Source: Gaertneriomyces semiglobifer (Eukaryota; Chytridiomycota; Chytridiomycetes; Spizellomycetales; Spizellomycetaceae). From it: a DNA stretch of 64,000 bases. Location: positions 682,001-746,000 of the forward strand of contig JAHLKF010000002.1 in the NCBI GenBank assembly GCA_025558075.1, in the 5' to 3' direction. The position numbers were made by a program, and so were the translations under genes. Under the pieces are notes generated by a model, which was given only the letters and a program-made list of their open reading frames with translations, was not told the origin of the DNA and did no database searches. Of this stretch, positions 47,741 to 59,156 are shown one piece after another (position 1 is the first letter of the stretch; the number at the start of each line of letters is the position of its first letter).

Positions 47741-47838
47741 TTTAGCGAGATACGACGGAATATGTACATAGTGGAGGTGCGAATCTCAAGAATCTCAAGT
47801 CCCTAAGCCGCTAGCGTAGAAGAGAAACAGGCCACCGC

Positions 47839-48305
47839 TCACGCAACAGGTGCTTTGCGCTCAACACTGCCTGCTTTGACTGCAGCAAGCTCTTTCGATA
47901 AAATCCGTATACTTTCCTTCAAACGATTGAGTTCTTCTGCTATTCGCAATTGGTCGGCTTCCAGTAGATCCTGCGCGTTCTGCTTGGGGAGCTTCATGAA
48001 TAAGCCTCCAGCGAAGAAATGAACTTTTTTGTCTGGAAAGCGTTCCGTTCAATTAACATTGAGTTCTCAAATGGCGTCGCAAGTTGACTGCTCAATATGT
48101 ACCAGCCCTGCTTGTTCCTTGCTTTAGAGACTCTATAGCATGTTTATTCTCTTTCTGCCGACGGCTGAGGTCCAGGATAAGATGTTCGTTGGTCAGAATA
48201 TCTTCGGCTAGCTTTTCGAGATGTGCTTGATCTGTGTCCACTCATGTCAGCTAACTCTAGCATTCCGAAGGCCTTAACACTCTACCTACGTCTCAAGTAC
48301 TCCAT
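47839..48305 (-). CDS. PDRG1-like prefoldin-family subunit of the R2TP/URI complex
   Basis: Three exons (48290-48305, 48103-48240, 47839-48032) close into 115 codons. The first coding exon is only 16 nt. The protein is two amphipathic helices joined by the hairpin HFFAGGLFMKLPKQNAQDLL, matching the FGNMFIKMP hairpin of human PDRG1 in a beta-type prefoldin fold. PDRG1 belongs to the prefoldin-like module of the URI/R2TP chaperone that assembles RNA polymerases and PIKKs. The longest unspliced frame in this place is a wrong-frame shadow. It is head-to-head with PPIE, 235 bp apart. Confidence 0.8.
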
Positions 48306-48540
48306 CGCCTCGTTGCTGTTGTGTTATGGGGTTCTTCTATTCTCCAAAACTTGCTCGAGTAGTTAAGTGCAGAACTCTAATGACTTCTCCGCCCCTTCGT
48401 CTCCATCTACTTCGCTTTCCGTTTTCTCCACAACTCAAAAAGCGACACTTCCGTTCCCACTTTTGATGGAATAAACTTTGGCCTTCGCGCTCAAGTTTTT
48501 TATTGAAGATCGCATTTCACAACTGTAGAACACTGGCACA

Positions 48541-50004
48541 ATGGATATTCCTAAAGGCAATAAAACCACTGTTTACGTAGGTAAGATTAATATAAGCCGG
48601 GATCAATAAGCTCATTTGTTCAAGTCGCTTACGTGCCCGTTCCACTGTTCTAGGAGGACTCGATGAACAGGTAACGGAGCAGATATTACAAGCAGCGTTT
48701 GTCCCGTTTGGCGACTTAGTTCAGGTTCAAATACCTGGGGATCCTCGATCATCTCGTGCGCATTGGTTGCCTGTAGATTTTGCTCTGGATAGCAGTAATT
48801 CTAACTTGCCTCGCACCCTAGAGAATGTCCATCGCGGCTTTGGATTTGTCCAGTTCGAAGAGCCTGAGGATGCTCAAGCTGCCATAGAGAATATGCACTT
48901 GTCCGAACTATACGGCAGAGTCATCAAGGTAAATTTGGCACGACCCATGAGATTACAGACCTTTACAACTCAAGCCAGTAAGTTTTGCCTGTTACCCATG
49001 GAGTCACAAAGTGGTGATTGAGTAATCCTTAATTCTTGATTGTTAGTATGGAACGACGAGGAATGGCTGAAGGAGCATGCTGCAGGAATAGAGGACGACG
49101 GGGCGCCGACTGACGCAAATAATGAAGCTGCTTCTGAAGCACCTACGACTGACGCTGTTGCGGCACCCGCGAAGCGAGCTAAGACGGATACATTGTCATC
49201 AGCTACGGGAGGAAATCCGAAAGTATACTTCGACATTGAGATTGGTGGAGTAATGGCAGGGAGGATTGTCATGCTACTGCGAGCTGATGTTGTCCCCAGT
49301 AAGCACTGCGCTCTATGTTGTTCACTCATGCCATTGTACTCATTACCTCACGTAGAAACGGCGGAGAACTTCCGGCGCTTGTAAGTATGTATATTCTTGG
49401 GCCGTCGCTCGGTGGTTCATTGATGGTTGGATTTAGATGCACGCACGAGATGAAGTTCGGTTTTAGAAAATCCATCTTCCATCGCATTATACCGCAGTTT
49501 ATGTGTCAAGGAGGTGAGAGCTCTACGGCATTGTTGGAAAACCCGCCTGGTTTGGACGTTAATTGCTCTCCATCGACAGGTGACTTCACAAACAACAATG
49601 GCACTGGTGGTAAAAGCATATACGGCGAAAAATTCGCCGATGAGAACTTCATCTTAAAACACACCAAACCTGGGGTATGTATGACTCGATTGGTTAAAGA
49701 AACGTTACGGATATTTTACAGTCCTTGAATGTAGCAACTATCGATGGCGAATGCCGGACCAAACACGAATGGGTCTCAGTTTTTCATCACTACCGAGAAG
49801 ACAACGTGGCTTGACAACAAGCATGTGGTATGTCATATTATGAGACTACTTTTGGTCTGCTATGTCACTTCTGAAGGCCTTCAATTTTAGGTGTTCGGTG
49901 AAGTTACTTCCGGTATGGAAGTGGTACGGAAGATGGAAAAGGTTGGCACTTCAGCTGGAAAGCCCAAACAGAGAGTAGTCATCGCGGATTGCGGGCAACT
50001 GTAG
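48541..50004 (+). CDS. PPIE: RRM-cyclophilin peptidyl-prolyl isomerase E (PPIE/CYP33 type)
   Basis: At least seven exons. An N-terminal RRM ([23 protein letters not shown]1 as RGFGFVQFE) is followed by a linker containing [11 protein letters not shown], then a cyclophilin domain ([49 protein letters not shown]). The active-site Arg of FHRIIP, the QGGDF and the W of [14 protein letters not shown] are present, so it should isomerise proline bonds and bind cyclosporin. The homologue is a spliceosome and chromatin-associated factor. An intron (gtgaga...gacag) falls inside the QGGDF loop. Confidence 0.93.
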
Positions 50005-50373
50005 CGCAAGATTTAGTTAAGAGCTGCCTGTGAAGTATATAGGGCCTTTAGCGAACGGCGTCTTTCTTGCTCACTACCAAGTTCGTCGTCATCACGGCGG
50101 AACCGACCGCCTCTGATGGTATGGCCTCTGCCGCGGACGTACATGATCGGGATATGTAGCCATCGGTAATTGGCGGACGGACTTATGTAGGTCTCTGATT
50201 GTCCGGGGCGGAGATTTTTACATGTCACTCGAAATACAGGCTGAATACTGGCCACGGCTCTAGCAAAAGTGTTTTTAGAACCTATGTTTGATATCAATCT
50301 CTCTTTTCTCTCTTGATGCAGTAGTAGGATAAAATTATACGTTACAGGGATTATGGACACCTCTCGGGGCCTA
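50005..50373. other. convergent intergenic region
   Basis: Facing 3' ends of PPIE and NOL10. Frames here come from shadow reading of the RG-encoding repeat nearby. No other feature is seen. Confidence 0.5.
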
Positions 50374-52692
50374 TCACGCACCCCCGCGTCCTCTTCCTCT
50401 TCCTCTTGCGCGGCCCCGTCCACTACCTCTACCTCCTGCACCTCTACCTCCCGCACCTCTTCCGCGGCCCCTCCCACTACCTCTACCTCCTGCACCTCTT
50501 CCGCGCCCACCTCGCCCTCCTCGACCGTTCGCATCACGCCTTCCGTTGCCTTCCTTCCCATCACCTGTGCTTCGCCCTCTATCTTCTTCATCGCTACTAT
50601 CTCCTTGTTGAGTCCTTGGCGTGAACGTCACCTCGAGATTCCCTGCCCGAGTTCGTGTCCGCTCCGCTACAGGTTCAGTCCCTAACCGTTCGCCGAACGA
50701 TTTGCTTGTATTCGTGCGCTTCTCGAGTACCTGCATTTTTGGTTGTCTAGGTAAGCGACCGCTTTGAGAAGGTTGCGTGATGCGCGCGTTGGACGATGTG
50801 CGGTGTCGGTGGAATCGGAGAGCGTCATCCTCTGCAAGCGATAACATGTTTTAGAAACTGCGCATATAAAGAAAATGAATGGTGCCGAAGCTCCGCGATC
50901 TCTTACCACTATCATCCGAATCGAAATCACTGCTCTCGTCCGATGTGTGGGGGTCACTCAAGTCGCCATCGCCAGCCAACTCACGGTCATCATCAGAACC
51001 ACTGTTGTCATTTCGCCTCTTTTTATTGCTATGCGCGGTTCCTCCAACCCTTTCACTCGGATGATGCAGCATGTACTCGTGACTGGTACGATCAATCTGG
51101 AAGTCCTCATCTTCAAACAGGGCGGAGAATCGACCATCTCCCAACGGATTCTTGGAGTCTGCGCCTTCCACAGGAATCTGTTTTCGTTTTTTGGTCTTCT
51201 TGGAATCCAAATCGGATGTATCACCTTCATCGTCAGACGACTTCTGGGTTTTGAGAAGTTTTGCAGCCATATCACGATTGATCTTCGGCAAGTTCTTGAT
51301 AGCACGAATCCGTGATTCCCGTTGTTTGGCAATCTTTTGTTCAACCATCTTGCGCTTGTGCTCATCAAATTGGAAGGGGTTTGCGATCGCCTTAGCCTTT
51401 TCATATAATCGCAAGTCAACAAAGAAACCATGCATGTAGGCTTTGAGGACATTGGTTCCAATGAGATGGTCGAGGGATAGTTGCTCCAGATCCTTGCGTG
51501 TGACGAATTTATAGTCGTCGTAAACGGTGGTCTGCGGATTTTCCTCCATCTCTTCAGTAAGATTGTCCAGGTAAGCACACCACTTAGGGGCGGGACCAAG
51601 CTGTGGGATGTAGAAGGTCTGAATGGGCACGCCCTCGTTTGCAGCCATAATGAGGCCGGAGTCAGGGTAAGTGAGGACGTCGTTGATGTCAGCTGGTGGT
51701 TCAATGGAGGTAAATGGCTTTCCGGTTTGCATTTCCCATATTTTTATGATTTTGGTGTCGGCTGAGATAATATTTCCAGAGTTGTGCAAAGACAGTGACT
51801 TGATAGGGAACCCGTACTGATGATCTTTCTGGGTAAGTGGTGTAGCGGAGCGGAGGTCGTAAATCAGAATCTGACCGGTACTCGTGCCGACGGCCAAGGA
51901 GAGACCATCAGGGCAGAACTTGATCGATGAGACTTCCGGGAACGCGTCTTGGGAGCCAAACGCCTTGGTAACAGCAGAAGCAACATCAAGCGCCCCAATG
52001 CGACGATGTTGAGTTGGGTGGAAAAATTCGAGACGGCCGTCTTCACCACCGAAACCGAAAAGTTGGTGTGCGGGGTTGATGTCGAGAGTATTGACCGCAG
52101 GCATTGAGGTGCTCATGGAAGTCATGAACCTGCCCGCCTCAAGATTAAGACGCCATACTTCGTTACTGGCGCCTCCGACAAGCAAGTCGCATGATGGGTA
52201 ATGATACTTCAAATCTCGACCAAACTTTGGGACTCGGGTTTTGTAATGCAGTCCAAATTGTGTATGTAGCTCAATAGTCCTGTCTGACTGTAGCATGATG
52301 GTCTTGGTCCAATCATCCGAAAGAATTTCAAAATTCACATTTTCACAGTCCTGATGACGATCAAACTTCATACTTTTCTGAGCGAGTTCGAATACACGAA
52401 GTTGCGGTTGATATACGCCGGTTGCAAGAATGAAATTCCCATCACGAGTAGACTTTATGCGTAATGAAGCTTCCGGGAAATCAAAATCTTGTATCAATTC
52501 AATTCGCCGTCTCCAATCTGGTGATGAAAAAGGCGGGTCAGTATTCTTGTAAATTGAAGAGCACAGGTTTCACTGACCTTGGTCTTTCTTGAGACTTTTT
52601 ATATTCTTTTTCGCCAACCAATCCGGTATAGCGGACCTCGCGGCAGAGGTAACCGAGTAGATTTTGACATTGTTGGCATTTGAGACCTGCAT
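50374..52692 (-). CDS. ENP2: NOL10/Enp2 ribosome biogenesis factor with RG-rich tail
   Basis: Three exons (52578-52692, 50907-52517, 50374-50831) close into 727 codons. It opens MQVSNANNVKIYSVTSAARS and has a beta-propeller with the NOL10 blocks DWRRRIELIQDFDFPEAS, LLVGGASNEVWRLNLEAGRF and LFGFGGEDGRLEFF. The helical QKIAKQRESRIRAIKNLPKIN region and the NUC153 motif DGRFSALFEDEDFQID follow. Enp2 acts with Bfr2 in the small-subunit processome in the nucleolus. The C-terminus is an Arg/Gly repeat of about 50 residues (GRGGRG, GAGGRGSG types), a nucleolar RNA-binding and methylation target that is longer than usual in this family. Confidence 0.93.
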
Positions 52693-53118
52693 GGTCGTTG
52701 TCGCTGTGCAGAGTAACGTTCGTTTGGACGAAACCTTGTCGTCGTCGCTGCGAAGAATTCGCGGGTAAAAAGAATTCACAGCGCGGCCAAACGCATGGGA
52801 GGCACAGTCACAAAATAACATGCACAGTCATCTTATTTCTGGCAATAATCTAAAAAGTGCATTAACGTGACGTTTCGAGGTAAAAAATGTTGGAACGGAC
52901 GGAAGTAATCAGACCAGGCCAAGCGGTGATTATCGTGGTTACCGGCGAGCAGGAGGAAAGGGATTGAAGTGCGGTGAGGTGTGTGCCTCCCAGTGTGATG
53001 ATTGCAGAAGGGATACGCATGCTGAATGCTACCAATCCTAATCTTTTACCCTAATCCTAATCCTATGGTACATAGAACTGAGCATGAACTGCGGGAACTA
53101 TCAACTGTGTACATAAAT
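52693..53118. other. intergenic region upstream of NOL10 and 3' of SLP2
   Basis: 426 bp. It contains a short CCTAATCCTAATCCTA-type run at about 53041-53066, too short and degenerate for a telomere remnant. No gene is seen. Confidence 0.45.
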
Positions 53119-54629
53119 TCACTGAACGGGGTCTTGATCATTGATTGGCGCAGACTGCGGCTCAACGGAAGGTTTTGCTGATTGAGTCTCCCAAGATGAA
53201 GGGAACGTTTGACGCGTTGCCCCAGAAGGAACATCCTTGACCGCATTGTATACACTCATCATTTTGGTGACCATGCCGGATATGTCATTCACATTGCTGG
53301 GAACCACCACTGTAGTTCCTTCTTTTGCCAGATTACTGAATGCGTCAATGTAGCGCTCAGCAACCGAAAGTGAAATGGCATTGTGAGAGCCCTTTCGGTC
53401 TTCAATGGCCTGTGCAATACGCTCAATAGATTGCGCATTCGCCTTGGCTCGCAGCATAATTGCTTCCGCCTCTCCTTGAGCGTGATTGACTTGGCGTGCC
53501 TTCACTGCCTCGGACTCTAGAATCGCAGCCTGTTTACGTCCCTCAGCTACATTGATCGCTGATTGCCTATCAAATGTCCGTTTGTCACTACAGTGCTGCT
53601 TTCTCGTAACGGAACAGAAACATACCTTGCTCCTTCAGATTCCAAAATCTCAGCACGCTTACGCCGTTCAGCACTGACTTGTTGGTGCATTGCCACAACC
53701 ACATTCTCGGGTGGGTGAATGTCGCGAATCTCGTATCTTAGGCACTTGATACCCCAGTCAGCTGACGCCGAATTAATGGCATGAACAATGTTGACGTTCA
53801 GCTGTGTCCGTTCCGCCAAAGTTCTGTCAAGGGTCATCTGGCCAATTTCTGCGCGCTGTGAACAGATGGGCGACGTTAGAAGAAGTTAAAAAGTTGCAGC
53901 GTTTTCTAACAGTCACGTACCATAGTAGTTTGCGCAATCTGGGCGATGGCAAACTCTGAGTTTTCAACGCCATAGGAAGCCTACTGTGCAATCAATAATG
54001 TGCGGCAAAGATTCGTGTCGTTGATAGCCCGACTGAATACCTTGTAGGGATCCACCACTCTGTAATATAAAACACCATCCAATTCCAAGGTCACATTATC
54101 TGCACATTAAGTTGCATTTAGTGGCATATAGCGTGCTTAAGTTGTCGACATGGGCTGAATAGCATACCTTGTGTGATGGCACTTTGTGACGGGATTTCAA
54201 CAGCTACTTCCTTGAGGCTTTTGACGTAACGAATGCGATCCAGAAACGGCACCAGAATAGCCAAACCAGGTTCCAGAATTCTATGAAACTTGCCCATTCG
54301 CTCAACAATCCACGCTTCCTGTTGCGGTACGAATTTGATTACCTAGACGAACCCGTTATTAGAAGCATGTCGACTATCAATGATATGGACGTGAGGCTTA
54401 CAGTGTTGGTCGGCAATGAACTCGCCCGTCTATGCCATCCTACGCCGCTACCGGAGCCTCCCCCCCAGTATCCACCTCCTCCATATCCGCTTGAAATGCT
54501 TGCAAACTGTGATCGACGGACAACGTCAGATCCTATGCGATTGCGAACCGCACTTGCGGCAACAAAAAGTGGGTTGCGTGCAGTGCGCTGCGTGACCTCC
54601 CGAGTTGCGACCCTGGCCACCAACATCAT
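53119..54629 (-). CDS. STOML2: mitochondrial stomatin-like protein 2
   Basis: At least six exons. The N-terminus MMLVARVATREVTQRTARNP is an Arg-rich presequence, followed by a Gly/Ser-rich stretch (SSGYGGGGYWGGGSGSG). The SPFH/band-7 domain follows: KFVPQQEAWIVERMGKFHRI, LEPGLAILVPFLDRIRYV, WGIKCLRYEIRDIHPP. A coiled coil then contains MHQQVSAERRKRAEILESEG and SAINVAEGRKQAAILESEA. The protein scaffolds inner-membrane microdomains with prohibitins and cardiolipin. The C-terminal tail is variable and matches no domain. The initiator may also be Met2. Confidence 0.9.
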
Positions 54630-54830
54630 ACAGACTGATCAATAGTACTATTGCAATGGTTTAGCAATCGTCTAATGTTCTAATCGTCGGTTAGTTGCTC
54701 TATTTATGCGCCGACATTTGTCGCTGACTCGTTTCGCGTTCGCTTATTTTTTGTTGACTCTTTTTGAACGTTTTTGTGGATGCAACCCGAAAGCGGTAAA
54801 CCGAAAGACTGATAAGCTACCGAATTTGGG

Positions 54831-57800
54831 ATGCACGGGGTTCCATCGTTGTCACGCATAGCGCTGGCAAGGATCCCGCTCCGACGAGTACCTTGCCAGC
54901 GTATATTCGGTTGTCGGCACAAACGGCTTTCCCAGTCCGGGGCACCCTCCCACGTTTCATACCGGATAGCATCGCAAAGGGAGTTTGGAAGTTCGGCGAG
55001 TGTGCTAACGGCGGAGCTTGATCTAGAAAGTCTTTCTAGCGGGGAAGCGGCGGCCGCATCGCTGCCTGTCGACAATGAGGAACTTGCTGAATTGCGGGAA
55101 GTTCCGGATCTTACTCCCGGAGATTATGTTGAGGTTAGAAGAGGCACCAGAGTGTACAACGGAGTACTAGCAAAGGTGCCAACGTACGATACTTTCGGGG
55201 CGGAGCATCATACGATTTTGTACAATGGTCACTTTATCATTCACAAAGCTGCCGACGTAACCTTTCAAATTCCCGGATGGGCCTTCGGAAAGTTAGCCAA
55301 TAGCCCAATTCCCAGTGGCTTTGCTACTGCTGGTCTCTCACTGGAGTCTGCTACTTTGTTGGAAGCAGCCAAGATCTCTCCTACTGCGATTGCGCACATC
55401 GACCCGTTCAAAGAAGCAGCCGACAGATACAAGTTTGAGGCAGGGGCTAGATTTGATCAGGCTTACACCACATTCTTAGGAAACGGCACTGCATCTGTAA
55501 CGATAGATCAGGTTGCGAAGTTCGTGTTTTACCCTGAAGCGCAATCCCTTGACACTCTCGAGCCAACACCAGCTGAGCTCTATGCTACATTCAATTATTT
55601 GTTATCGCAAAATGGACGTTTCAAACCAACGAAGGGACATAGGATGCGAAAAGATAGGGAGTTTTTCTTACGATCTGCTGAAGAGGAGAGTCGCATTAGG
55701 TGGATGTGGAATGAGATTCGGTCGACTGGGGTCGAAACAAAAGCTGGAACGAAAGGGTCATTATTGAATGCATTTGTTACCAAGACTCGCAAATTAGTAG
55801 AGTGGTATCGATCAGATCGTTCGGGTACTGGTTTCGATAAGGAAATGCCTGCTGTGGAGTTTACCGAGGCGGATCAGATTTTCTTGAATGCCTTGAAGAC
55901 CGCGGCCTTGGAAGGTGATGTTTTCCCTAGTCCTTATCGATCCATTGTTCTGTCCGGTGTGTTGAAGAAAATGTACCCGTTGTATGGGAACAGACCGCGA
56001 TCCGACGATGCTGCTCGTATGTTGAGAGAGATTGGCGTATGGACACAATGGGAAAACACTAATATGCACCGGCCAAGTCTCAAAGGTCGCCTGGTCGCGC
56101 TGGAAGGCCATGGGATGAGTACGTGGGCAGATGATGTTGTTCGTCAACAGGATCTTTTGGGACAACAGCTTCGTTCTGTTGGACATCACAAATTTGATGA
56201 CACCGGGAAATTGCAGAACAGTCAGGTTACGAAGGAAAATAGTGAGAAAGAAAATGCTGCAGACCGGCACATGGTCGACTTGGTACGCTCCATGGTTGTA
56301 GCACCGGCAGGCGCAGCTGAGAATGCCTTTTATGCGACCGATCCTTGTGCTGAGATTCGTCACGACTTTGGGAACTTGCCCGTCTATGTGATTGATGATC
56401 CCACTGCACATGAACTGGACGACGGTATGTCCATCGAGAAAACCCCCGAGGGAACATGGGTACATATTCATATTGCAGACCCGACTGCATATGTCCCGCC
56501 GTCACATCCGATGTCGTTATTTGCACAGCTGCGTGGGAACAGTGTGTACCTTCCCGAACGACACTATCCGATGATGCCGGATTATCTCAGCGACGAGCTT
56601 TTCAACCTGGGTATTTCGAAGCTGGCGTTGACTTTCAGTGCACGCATCACTGAGGACGGAGATATCATCGACTACCGTGCGCGGCCAAGTATAGTGAGAA
56701 ACATGAAGATTATACATTACGATGATGTGGACACTATTTTAGACTGGACAAGCGTATACGGAGTCGGCCGAGACCTAGCAGAGCTGTCTCCATGGGTTCA
56801 GGAGTTAGTTAGGGCTCGGGGTTTAAAGCCTGGAACAATTGGCGATGTCGCGGCTGGCGTTGACGCAAAAGGAGTTGAGGAACTTCGCGAACTGCAAGGA
56901 ATCATGAAGCGTGCGTATAGCGCAAGGATGCGGAATGGGGCCTTCATGACAGATCAACCGGGGTATCGGATGGCCATTGAGCCATATCCGCAGCCTGTCA
57001 CGCCAGTAGCTCCGAAGGCACCTTATTTCCCAGGGCAAGATTTCTGGCCGGCAGTTTCTTTGAAGAGTAACCAATCGGGACACCTAAGCCCAAGTCATCT
57101 GATGGTGTCTGAATGCATGATAACTGCAGGAAGAGTGGCTTCGAAGTTCAGCTTGGATAGTAACATTCCGGTTACGTTCCGTGGCCAGCCGAAGATATTA
57201 GATCATATTCAGCGCGGCAATTATCCGGTATCCGATGTCAAGAAACTTCTATTTGAAGTGATGTTTGAGAAGGATTCTCTAACTGGTGTGATACCGTTCA
57301 TGGAGGCACGTCGGTTGCTGCCCTACATGCCATCCAGTACCATGGGTGTCACTCCCACCGGTCATTACAGTATGGGCATCCCTGGGCCAGAGGACGTGCC
57401 GGAACATCTTCAAACCAGTTCTATGATTGGATATGTGAAAGTGACCAGTCCTTTGCGTCGTTATAAAGATATGGTAGCCCATTGGAACATGAAAGCGTTC
57501 ATGCTTGGACAAAAAATTCCATTCTCCAAGGATGATGTTGCTCAAATCACGCAACGAATGAGCGATATTGAAAAACAGACTAAGGTTCTCAGCCAACGGA
57601 CCGATAAATTTTGGGCACACGAATGGATTCGTCGTCGCGAGGTAGCTGCCAGGACAGGAAGATATAACGTTTCCCAAGGTGCCGTGATGCCACCAATTCC
57701 CGTTACCGAAGTCATCGATGACGCACGCACAGATGCTGTGAACGGACAAGGAGTTAAGTACAGGGCACTGGTGACGGATGTGGATCAGCGCACAGGTGAC

Positions 57801-57974
57801 ATTTGGGTTTCCCTGGTTGACATCGGCGGCGTTGGCGCAAAAATTAGAGCTGATCGAGGAGCTACAGAGCTCATCGGCTCATCGGACGGCAAAACGTTAT
57901 TAGGGACGCTGGTGGATGTCTCGGTAGAGAAGGCTGATCCGTGGAGATCGGTGCTGTTGGTACGCCCCGCTTAG
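54831..57974 (+). CDS. DSS1: mitochondrial exoribonuclease of the RNase II family (DSS1/cyt-4 type)
   Basis: A single exon of 1047 codons. A basic N-terminus (MHGVPSLSRIALARIPLRRV) suggests mitochondrial import. The RNB catalytic domain contains VIDDPTAHELDDGMSIEKTP at about residue 518, where the Asp cluster binds the magnesium ions. HIHIADPTAYV, GNSVYLPERHYPMMP and TSPLRRYKDMVAHWN follow, and a C-terminal S1-like domain (KYRALVTDVDQRTGDIWVSL). The motif THELDDG-like spacing and the long N-terminus match Dss1/Suv3 degradosome partners and Neurospora cyt-4, not exosomal Dis3. It degrades mitochondrial RNA 3'-to-5'. The single exon is unusual in this intron-rich window. Confidence 0.9.
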   Translation: MHGVPSLSRIALARIPLRRVPCQRIFGCRHKRLSQSGAPSHVSYRIASQREFGSSASVLTAELDLESLSSGEAAAASLPVDNEELAELREVPDLTPGDYVEVRRGTRVYNGVLAKVPTYDTFGAEHHTILYNGHFIIHKAADVTFQIPGWAFGKLANSPIPSGFATAGLSLESATLLEAAKISPTAIAHIDPFKEAADRYKFEAGARFDQAYTTFLGNGTASVTIDQVAKFVFYPEAQSLDTLEPTPAELYATFNYLLSQNGRFKPTKGHRMRKDREFFLRSAEEESRIRWMWNEIRSTGVETKAGTKGSLLNAFVTKTRKLVEWYRSDRSGTGFDKEMPAVEFTEADQIFLNALKTAALEGDVFPSPYRSIVLSGVLKKMYPLYGNRPRSDDAARMLREIGVWTQWENTNMHRPSLKGRLVALEGHGMSTWADDVVRQQDLLGQQLRSVGHHKFDDTGKLQNSQVTKENSEKENAADRHMVDLVRSMVVAPAGAAENAFYATDPCAEIRHDFGNLPVYVIDDPTAHELDDGMSIEKTPEGTWVHIHIADPTAYVPPSHPMSLFAQLRGNSVYLPERHYPMMPDYLSDELFNLGISKLALTFSARITEDGDIIDYRARPSIVRNMKIIHYDDVDTILDWTSVYGVGRDLAELSPWVQELVRARGLKPGTIGDVAAGVDAKGVEELRELQGIMKRAYSARMRNGAFMTDQPGYRMAIEPYPQPVTPVAPKAPYFPGQDFWPAVSLKSNQSGHLSPSHLMVSECMITAGRVASKFSLDSNIPVTFRGQPKILDHIQRGNYPVSDVKKLLFEVMFEKDSLTGVIPFMEARRLLPYMPSSTMGVTPTGHYSMGIPGPEDVPEHLQTSSMIGYVKVTSPLRRYKDMVAHWNMKAFMLGQKIPFSKDDVAQITQRMSDIEKQTKVLSQRTDKFWAHEWIRRREVAARTGRYNVSQGAVMPPIPVTEVIDDARTDAVNGQGVKYRALVTDVDQRTGDIWVSLVDIGGVGAKIRADRGATELIGSSDGKTLLGTLVDVSVEKADPWRSVLLVRPA

Positions 57975-58041
57975 GTAGTACTTATTCTGTTTCAGTTTCT
58001 TCTTAAATGTCATGTATATCTGCTTCCTTCAAAGATGGTCA

Positions 58042-58945
58042 TTAACTGCTGTTGTTGAGGTAGCGATATTCACTGTCAGGCGGAACCTCTGCAGGATTGA
58101 GCCCGATTCCTTTCATTTTCACCGCAATCTCAAATAAATAATCATAGCACTCCGTCATGGACTTGGCTAGAAGAATCAATAAGAAGGGTAAGCAAGCGTT
58201 TATGGATAGGTGCAGCCAAAGACGCATGCCATACCTTGCTGCCATGTCTTGCCCCACACATAAACTCCGTGCCGTCGAACGAGGACAGCATTCGTGTCTG
58301 GGTAATCTTGCATTGCCTGGGCCATTCGATCTTTTAAGTCCTCCTCCTGGGCGGTGTTTTCGATGATTGGTACCACAAGAGTCTCGTAATACTTCAAGCT
58401 CTCGGAACTTGAGCCTCGCTTGATGCCTTTTATCATCTCTTGATGCGTTATGACAAATTCTTTACCGTACAAGAGAGTAGCCATGACAGCGTTTTGAGAA
58501 TGTGTGTGAATGCAGGCACCCGCATCCCGCATGTCGTACGCGTTGGCAAAAAGGGGAGTGCATTGCGACGGCTTCAGCGACAGTTCTGATGGCGGTGATC
58601 GCAGGATCTGTCGCGGCACTGTCGCAGTGAGAACGTACAAGTGATGGGGCAGCATGCGCTCCTTTTGAACTCCGGATGGCGCAATGTACACATGGTCGGA
58701 ATTCTTTATGGTGATACCGCCTCTAGTCGCAGGAGCAAGTATCATTACGCTGGACTAGATCCGCTGACGCTGATACGATGTAAAACCTACCCTGTTCCTG
58801 TGACCCAACCAAGGTGCCAAAACAGCTTGCACAGTTCCGGTATGAGGTTGGCGGGATGCTCGGGATCGCTTGAGAGCACCAAGGCATGGGTTGGATCGGT
58901 CGCCTCATCAACGGACCGCTTCAGCTTCTTTGTTTCGGGTGCCAT
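58042..58945 (-). CDS. MTNB: methylthioribulose-1-phosphate dehydratase (MTNB/APIP)
   Basis: Three exons (58791-58945, 58235-58722, 58042-58166) close into 255 codons. It is a class II aldolase fold: the glycine turn [20 protein letters not shown], zinc histidines in [18 protein letters not shown], and the distal [12 protein letters not shown]. It dehydrates methylthioribulose-1-phosphate in the methionine salvage pathway. The human orthologue APIP is also described as an inhibitor of apoptosome and inflammasome caspase signalling. The catalytic glutamate in HQEM is present. The start ATG at 58945 is 211 bp from the metacaspase start on the opposite strand. Confidence 0.94.
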
Positions 58946-59156
58946 TCTCGCTGCAACGCCCTCGACGACCAGCAGCCAGTTGAAGTTCTCAAGATCACAC
59001 TTGGCCTTTTGTCGCAGGCTGAAATCTCGCTTTTATCGATAATGTAACTTGGCACCGCGAACTTTGGAAGGGGTGCGAGATATTTAAGAAGGGAGGAACA
59101 GAGGAGAAAGGGAGAGCAGGAGGCAACCAGAAGGAGAGACAGAGAAGAAGTGAAGA
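58946..59156. promoter_or_regulatory. shared bidirectional promoter of MTNB and the metacaspase gene
   Basis: A 211-bp head-to-head spacer with no other coding feature. It is G/A-rich just before the metacaspase ATG (repeated gaagg/agaga). One promoter is likely to drive both genes, but no specific factor site is recognised. Confidence 0.5.

Noticed and set aside
50013..50685. ORFs on both strands across the Arg/Gly repeat of NOL10
   Set aside because: They are frame shadows of GC-rich tandem codons. The NOL10 exon model closes in frame and matches the family.
53041..53066. CCTAAT-like telomere remnant
   Set aside because: Only about three degenerate units, inside normal euchromatic gene order. 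Chance or simple sequence is enough.
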